Program-made: the position numbers and the translations under genes
Part shown: positions 59,299 to 64,000 of the stretch, in pieces
Numbering within the stretch: position 1 is the stretch's first letter
Layout of the letters: the number at the start of each line of letters is the position of its first letter
Assembly: GCF_036865545.1 (NCBI RefSeq)
Contig: NZ_CP142208.1
Coordinates: 3,906,001 to 3,970,000, forward strand
Length of the DNA stretch: 64,000 nt
From: Erwinia sp. E_sp_B01_1
GTDB taxonomy: Bacteria; Pseudomonadota; Gammaproteobacteria; Enterobacterales; Enterobacteriaceae
Direction of reading: 5' to 3'
Notes under the pieces: generated by a model
What the model was told of the DNA's origin: nothing
The model's database searches: none
The model's input: only the letters and a program-made list of their open reading frames with translations

Positions 59299-59914
59299 CC
59301 CAGCCCATGCCCTGCAATGCCAGTTTCAGGGCTATGCCCCACATCATCAGGCCAACCAGCCCATTAATAATCCGCTGCGCTTTGGTGGTATTGAGTAACG
59401 GTGAGAGCCAGGCCGCCAGGGAGGCCAGCCCGAAGAACCAGAGCAATGAAGCACTGGCCGAGCCCAGCGCAAACCAGCTACGGGCCTCTGCGGGCAACTG
59501 CCCCCCCAGACTGCCCAGCACCACAAAGGTGTCGATATAAACATGAGGATTGAGCCAGGTCACAGCCATCATAGTGGCAAAAATACGCCAGCGGCTCTGC
59601 TTCATGGCGGCGGCTGAAGCCATATCGATATTGCCGCTTAGCGCCGTGCGGAAGGCTCCCCAGCCATACCATAACAGAAAGGCGACGCCGCCCCAGGTGA
59701 CCAGGCTCAGCAGCACAGGCGAGCGGGTCAGCAATGCACTGCCACCAAACACGCCACCGCAAATCAACACAATATCGCTCAGGGTACACAGGCCAGCCGT
59801 CATCAGATGATACTGGCGACGCACCCCCTGATTCAGCACCAGAGCGTTTTGTGGGCCAAGCGGCAAAATTAATGCGGCTCCCAAAGCCATACCCTGCAGG
59901 AAAATTGATAGCAC
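59291..59914 (-). CDS. argO: L-arginine exporter ArgO
   Basis: A LysE-superfamily exporter of arginine (and canavanine), 207 residues (E. coli 211) with about six transmembrane helices and the N-terminal signature [19 protein letters not shown]. The start is a GTG at 59914 with GAGGG seven bases upstream. Its activator ArgP is encoded at 52.8 kb. In E. coli argO lies near yggE; here an MFS/IclR/FAD module separates them. Confidence 0.95.
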   Translation of the reverse strand: MLSIFLQGMALGAALILPLGPQNALVLNQGVRRQYHLMTAGLCTLSDIVLICGGVFGGSALLTRSPVLLSLVTWGGVAFLLWYGWGAFRTALSGNIDMASAAAMKQSRWRIFATMMAVTWLNPHVYIDTFVVLGSLGGQLPAEARSWFALGSASASLLWFFGLASLAAWLSPLLNTTKAQRIINGLVGLMMWGIALKLALQGMGWAN

Positions 59915-60023
59915 TGAAAAGCCCTCGTCCGTTTTGATTGCAGGCGAGTGTATAGCGGGATTGTTATTAGAGGAAATGGATAAAACTTATGGGATATCAG
60001 ATTAGCTAATAGTGTAAAGCTTT

Positions 60024-60049
60024 AAAAAGGCGAACCGGAGTCCGCCTTT
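60024..60049 (-). terminator. Rho-independent terminator of mscS
   Basis: Stem AAAGGCG / CGCCTTT with a ten-base loop that can pair further inside, ending in five Ts on the minus strand, just after the mscS stop. Confidence 0.8.
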
Positions 60050-60055
60050 GTCTGC

Positions 60056-60973
60056 TTATTCTGGCTTAATAATGGAAGGTGCCGCTGTCGGGGCCGCAAC
60101 CTGTTTCTGCTGCTCTTCCTGCTCGCCCTGCGCTTTAACCTGATGCAGATGCACATCCATCTGCGGGTAAGGGATGCCGATCTGATGGGCATCCAGCGTA
60201 CGTTTGAAGTTCTTCATCAAATCCCAGTAGACGTTTTGCAGGTCGCCCGCGTTGCTCCAGCAGCGCACCACAAAGTTGAGTGAAGAAGCAGCCAGCTCGT
60301 TAAGGCCAATCTGAATACCCATATCTTTCAATACACGGTCATCAGCTTCCACCACTTCCTGCAGCAGTTGGATCACCTGGTCAACATCGGCATCGTAAGC
60401 CACACCAATGATGAACTCGTTGCGACGCACCGGCTCACGGGAGAAGTTGACGATATTGCCTGAGATGATTTTACCGTTAGGCACCACCACGATCTTACCG
60501 TCGGCGGTTTTCAGCGTGGTAGAGAAGATCTGCACATTCTGCACGGTTCCCATTACGCCGATATCAATGAATTCGCCAGTGCGGAATGGGCGGAAAGTTA
60601 CCAGCAGGACGCCAGCCGCCAGGTTAGCCAGTGAGCCCTGCAGCGCCAGACCAATGGCCAGACCTGCCGCACCCAGCACCGCAATCACCGAGGCGGTCTG
60701 CACACCTACCCGCCCCAGGGCAGCAATCAGCGTAAAGGCGATCACGCCATAGCGTACCAGCGCAGAGAGGAAGTCCGCCACGGTGGCATCAATATGACGA
60801 GCCCGCATAACTTTGTTCAAAGCATTAGAGATGATGCGGGCCACGATCATCCCAACGATGATGATTGCAATAGCAGCAACAATATTAACGGCATAGCTTA
60901 AAAGCAGCGCCTGGTTGCGCACCAGCCAGCCACCGGCATTGTTGATGCCATCGACTACGTTCAGATCTTCCAT
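60056..60973 (-). CDS. mscS: Small-conductance mechanosensitive channel MscS
   Basis: Heptameric tension-gated channel that protects against hypo-osmotic shock. 305 residues (E. coli 286). Three transmembrane helices, with the pore-lining TM3 in [24 protein letters not shown] (about residues 100-123) showing the Gly/Ala packing pattern. The cytosolic beta domain has [16 protein letters not shown]. The C-terminus has about 20 extra residues rich in Gln, Glu, Ala and Pro. It lies between argO and fbaA, as in E. coli. Confidence 0.96.
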   Translation of the reverse strand: MEDLNVVDGINNAGGWLVRNQALLLSYAVNIVAAIAIIIVGMIVARIISNALNKVMRARHIDATVADFLSALVRYGVIAFTLIAALGRVGVQTASVIAVLGAAGLAIGLALQGSLANLAAGVLLVTFRPFRTGEFIDIGVMGTVQNVQIFSTTLKTADGKIVVVPNGKIISGNIVNFSREPVRRNEFIIGVAYDADVDQVIQLLQEVVEADDRVLKDMGIQIGLNELAASSLNFVVRCWSNAGDLQNVYWDLMKNFKRTLDAHQIGIPYPQMDVHLHQVKAQGEQEEQQKQVAAPTAAPSIIKPE

Positions 60974-61113
60974 ATAGATATCCTGTTGTTGTTCCCAACC
61001 GGGTTACGGTTATTGCCAGATAAACTGACATCCCAAACCCAAAGGGTAACCAATAATGCCGCGCTCTGCCAAATAAGCAGGGAAATTAACAATTTGTTAC
61101 GGATTGCGGCCAT

Positions 61114-61136
61114 AAAAAAAGGCCCCCGAAGGGGCC
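61114..61136 (-). terminator. Rho-independent terminator of the epd-pgk-fbaA operon
   Basis: Stem GGCCCC / GGGGCC with a short CGAA loop and seven Ts on the minus strand, about 24 bp after the fbaA stop. Confidence 0.9.
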
Positions 61137-61159
61137 CGATTCAGGCTGAAGCCGGAGAC

Positions 61160-62239
61160 TTACAGAACGTCAACGTCGTTGAGTTCTTTGAAAGCCTGCT
61201 CCAGACGAACGATCATAGAAGACTGAGAAGCACGCAGCCATACGCGTGGATCGTAGTATTTCTTGTTCGGCTTGTCTGCGCCTTCCGGGTTGCCCAGCTG
61301 GGCCTGCAGATAACCTTCGTTCTTTTTGTAGTACTGCAGGATACCGTCCCAGGTTGCCCACTGGGTGTCAGTATCGATATTCATTTTGATCACGCCGTAG
61401 CCGATTGATTCTTCAATCTCAGCCGCAGATGAACCGGAACCGCCGTGGAAAACGAAGTCCAGAGAGTTATGTGGCAGGTTGTGTTTCTTGCTCACATAGT
61501 CCTGAGAATCGCGCAGGATGGTTGGGGTCAGCTTCACGTTGCCTGGCTTGTAAACGCCGTGCACGTTACCGAAGGAAGCCGCAATGGTGAAGCGCGGGCT
61601 GATAGCATTCAGTTTGGTGTAAGCGTAATCAACATCTTCTGGCTGAGTGTACAGGGCAGAAGCGTCCATGTGGCTGTTGTCCACACCATCTTCTTCGCCA
61701 CCGGTGCAACCCAGTTCGATTTCCAGCGTCATATCGATCTTAGCCATACGGGCCAGATACTGGCTGCAGATTTCGATGTTCTCTTCCAGAGACTCTTCAG
61801 ACAGGTCAATCATGTGAGAAGAGAACAGTGGCTTACCGGTTTTCTTGAAGTGCGCTTCACCCGCGTCCAGCAGACCGTCGATCCACGGCAGCAATTTTTT
61901 CGCGCAGTGGTCAGTGTGCAGGATAACCGGCACGCCGTAATGTTCAGCCATCTGATGCACATGGTGTGCGCCAGAGATTGCGCCCAGGATCGCCGCAGCC
62001 TGTGGCTTGTCTGATTTCAGACCTTTACCGGCGATAAATGCTGCGCCACCGTTAGAGAACTGGATGATAACCGGTGCTTTTACTTTTGCAGCGGTTTCCA
62101 TAACGGCGTTGATGGAGTCGGTGCCCACGCAGTTAACAGCTGGCAGAGCGAATTTGTTCTCTTTCGCTACTTTGAAAATCTTCTGCACGTCGTCGCCGGT
62201 GACAACACCTGGTTTTACGAAATCAAAAATTTTAGACAT
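61160..62239 (-). CDS. fbaA: Class II fructose-bisphosphate aldolase
   Basis: Zinc-dependent aldol cleavage of fructose-1,6-bisphosphate in glycolysis. 359 residues, the E. coli length. Zn-binding histidine in VILHTDHCAKK (about residue 110), the acidic GCTGGEEDGVDNSHMD segment, and the phosphate loop FVFHGGSGSSAAEIEESIGYG are present. The gene holds an intact T6 run at 61895-61900. It follows pgk by 94 bp in the epd-pgk-fbaA operon. Confidence 0.98.
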   Translation of the reverse strand: MSKIFDFVKPGVVTGDDVQKIFKVAKENKFALPAVNCVGTDSINAVMETAAKVKAPVIIQFSNGGAAFIAGKGLKSDKPQAAAILGAISGAHHVHQMAEHYGVPVILHTDHCAKKLLPWIDGLLDAGEAHFKKTGKPLFSSHMIDLSEESLEENIEICSQYLARMAKIDMTLEIELGCTGGEEDGVDNSHMDASALYTQPEDVDYAYTKLNAISPRFTIAASFGNVHGVYKPGNVKLTPTILRDSQDYVSKKHNLPHNSLDFVFHGGSGSSAAEIEESIGYGVIKMNIDTDTQWATWDGILQYYKKNEGYLQAQLGNPEGADKPNKKYYDPRVWLRASQSSMIVRLEQAFKELNDVDVL

Positions 62240-62333
62240 GTTTTTTGTCCTGTTTCGTCGGTCGTATTAAGAGATTCTAAGCCCGTCAGACGGGCAAATC
62301 AGTCCGGCGGAAGACAAGCCTCCGCCCCAGAGG

Positions 62334-63494
62334 TTACTGTTTCGCACGCTCTTCAAGCATGGCAACTGCTGGCAGTTTTTTGCCTTCCACGAACTCCAGG
62401 AAAGCACCGCCGCCGGTAGAGATATAAGAAATTTTATCTTCGATACCGAACAGATCGATGGCCGCCAGCGTATCACCGCCGCCGGCGATAGAGAATGCGT
62501 CGCTGTCTGCAATGGCCCTGGCAACAATCTCAGTGCCTTTACGGAAGTTAGGGAATTCGAACACGCCAACCGGACCATTCCACAGGATAGTTTTGGCATC
62601 TTTCAGTAACTTAGCCATCGCCTCTGCGGTCTCATCGCCGAAGTCCATGATCTCTTCATCATCCTTGACTTCGCTGACTTTTTTAACGGTAGAAGGGGCA
62701 GTTTCAGAGAATTCTGTGCCAACACGGGAGTCAGTAGGAACCGGGATCTTAAATTCATCACGCAGTTTTTTAGCGGCTTCTACAAAGTCAGGCTCATACA
62801 GAGACTTACCGACGTTGTTATCGATAGCCACGAAGGTGTTGGCGATACCGCCACCCACAATCACGGTATCCGCAATTTTTACCAGCGAGTTCAGCACGTC
62901 AAACTTAGTGGAGACTTTAGAGCCCCCCACCACAGCAACCATTGGACGCGCTGGCTCTTTCAGGGCTTTACCCAAAGCTTCCAGTTCGTCAGCCAGCAGA
63001 GGGCCTGCACAGGCTACAGGAGCAAATTTACCTACGCCGTGGGTTGAAGCCTGCGCACGGTGTGCGGTGCCAAAGGCATCCATCACATAGATATCGCAGA
63101 GTGCGGCATATTTTTTAGAGAGGGCTTCGTCATCTTTCTTTTCGCCTTTGTTAAAGCGAACGTTTTCCAGCACCACCAGCTCACCTTCTGCAACGTCCAC
63201 GCCGTCCAGATAGTCTTTTGCCAGGCGTACTGGAGAAGAGAGTTTTTCTTTCAGATAGTTAACAACTGGCAGGAGGGAGAACTCCTCGTTGTATTCACCT
63301 TCGGTCGGGCGGCCCAGGTGGGAGGTTACCATCACTTTCGCGCCCTGCTTCAGCGCCGCTTCGATGGTCGGCAATGAAGCACGAATACGTGCATCAGACG
63401 TCACTTTCCCTTCTTTCACTGGCACGTTCAGATCGGAACGGATAAGGACGCGTTTACCAGCAAGATCCAGATCGGTCATCTTAATTACAGACAT
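62334..63494 (-). CDS. pgk: Phosphoglycerate kinase
   Basis: Transfers phosphate from 1,3-bisphosphoglycerate to ADP. 386 residues (E. coli 387). The ATG at 63494 gives [19 protein letters not shown]; an in-frame extension upstream would add 14 residues. Substrate region in [20 protein letters not shown], and the nucleotide loop in WNGPVGVFE and [10 protein letters not shown]. It contains intact T6 runs at 62376-62381 and 63111-63116 on the plus strand. It lies between epd and fbaA. Confidence 0.98.
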   Translation of the reverse strand: MSVIKMTDLDLAGKRVLIRSDLNVPVKEGKVTSDARIRASLPTIEAALKQGAKVMVTSHLGRPTEGEYNEEFSLLPVVNYLKEKLSSPVRLAKDYLDGVDVAEGELVVLENVRFNKGEKKDDEALSKKYAALCDIYVMDAFGTAHRAQASTHGVGKFAPVACAGPLLADELEALGKALKEPARPMVAVVGGSKVSTKFDVLNSLVKIADTVIVGGGIANTFVAIDNNVGKSLYEPDFVEAAKKLRDEFKIPVPTDSRVGTEFSETAPSTVKKVSEVKDDEEIMDFGDETAEAMAKLLKDAKTILWNGPVGVFEFPNFRKGTEIVARAIADSDAFSIAGGGDTLAAIDLFGIEDKISYISTGGGAFLEFVEGKKLPAVAMLEERAKQ

Positions 63495-63544
63495 GGTGAA
63501 TCCTCTCGTTGATTCTCTAAGTTTTGACAGGCGCAAACCGCGCC

Positions 63545-64000
63545 CTACCTGAAACCGCTTGCGGCCATTGCTAACGTCGTGTCGATCATCCGGTTAGCAA
63601 AGCCCCACTCGTTGTCGCACCAGACCAGCGTTTTGATCAGGTGCTGACCGCTGACCCGCGTCTGCGTGCCGTCCACAATGGCACTGTGCGGATCATGGTT
63701 AAAATCTATGGAGACTAACGGTAATTCCGTATAGTCAACTATACCACTAAATGCCCCTTCTGAGGCATTTCGCAACAAGGCATTAACTTCACACGCCTGC
63801 ACCGCATCGCGCACGCTGACGCTCAAATCAATTGCCGTCACGTTAATCGTAGGCACCCGTACGGCAATAGCTTCAAAGCGGTCATTAAATTTAGGAAAAA
63901 TACGGGTAATACCTGCGGCTAGCCGGGTATCCACCGGAATGATCGATTGACTGGCGGCGCGCGTCCGCCGCAGGTCAGTATGGTAAGCATCGATTACCTG
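63545..64000 (-). CDS. epd: Erythrose-4-phosphate dehydrogenase (C-terminal part, runs off the window)
   Basis: Makes 4-phosphoerythronate for pyridoxal phosphate synthesis; a GAPDH paralogue. About 151 C-terminal codons are inside the window, beginning [20 protein letters not shown] and ending [16 protein letters not shown]. They match E. coli Epd closely, including the [16 protein letters not shown] and [13 protein letters not shown] segments. The missing part lies beyond the right edge. It is first in the epd-pgk-fbaA operon, with a 50-bp gap to pgk. Confidence 0.96.
   Translation of the reverse strand, partial: QVIDAYHTDLRRTRAASQSIIPVDTRLAAGITRIFPKFNDRFEAIAVRVPTINVTAIDLSVSVRDAVQACEVNALLRNASEGAFSGIVDYTELPLVSIDFNHDPHSAIVDGTQTRVSGQHLIKTLVWCDNEWGFANRMIDTTLAMAASGFR

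Overview
The window is about 64 kb of a chromosome from an Enterobacterales bacterium, most likely of the Erwiniaceae (Erwinia/Pantoea group). Much of it follows the gene order of the E. coli galR-to-epd region: galR, lysA, lysR, ygeA, lysS, prfB, recJ, dsbC, xerD, fldB, cptA, sdhE, ygfZ, yqfA, bglA, a ygfF remnant, gcvPHT, ubiI, ubiH, pepP, ygfB, zapA, ssrS (6S RNA), fau, serA, rpiA, argP, yggE, argO, mscS, fbaA, pgk, epd. The family assignment comes from protein similarity recalled from memory and from synteny, not from a search.

Layout. 1-7.9 kb: two RND efflux systems in tandem on the minus strand, an AcrAB-like pump with its own outer-membrane factor and an MdtAB(C)-like pump that runs off the left edge. 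8.1-12.5 kb: an FtsI/PBP3 paralogue, a single OmrA/OmrB-type small RNA and a BisC-type molybdoenzyme. 12.7-18.8 kb: galR, a GNAT acetyltransferase and a lactose/cellobiose-type PTS cluster (GntR regulator, IIB, GH1 phospho-glycosidase, IIC, and a divergent IIA) with a perfect CRP site and UxuR-type operators between IIC and IIA. 18.75-19.62 kb: an 870-bp gene-free block made of tandem and palindromic repeats. 19.6-34.5 kb: lysine, translation, recombination and redox housekeeping genes, with an MFS transporter and a trypsin-like lipoprotein inserted. 34.7-39.2 kb: an HD-domain hydrolase, an RpiR regulator, an AscF-type beta-glucoside PTS and bglA. 39.4-54.6 kb: glycine cleavage, ubiquinone hydroxylases, cell division, 6S RNA, serine and pentose-phosphate genes. 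55.0-59.3 kb: an accessory MFS / IclR / FAD-oxidoreductase module between yggE and argO. 59.3-64 kb: argO, mscS and the glycolytic fbaA-pgk-epd operon.

The most striking pattern is that seven genes (AcrA-like adaptor, PBP3 paralogue, galR, GntR, RpiR, the 3' end of bglA, and the FAD oxidoreductase) each carry a single-base contraction in a homopolymer run that breaks an otherwise normal family protein. None is in an essential or central-metabolism gene, although pgk and fbaA contain intact six-base runs. The pattern is either homopolymer undercalling in the assembly or genuine, selective decay or switching of dispensable functions. A precise internal deletion in ygfF favours some real decay. 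The second theme is a family of imperfect palindromic elements of about 100 bp (two copies at 19.2-19.5 kb, a related one between argP and yggE).
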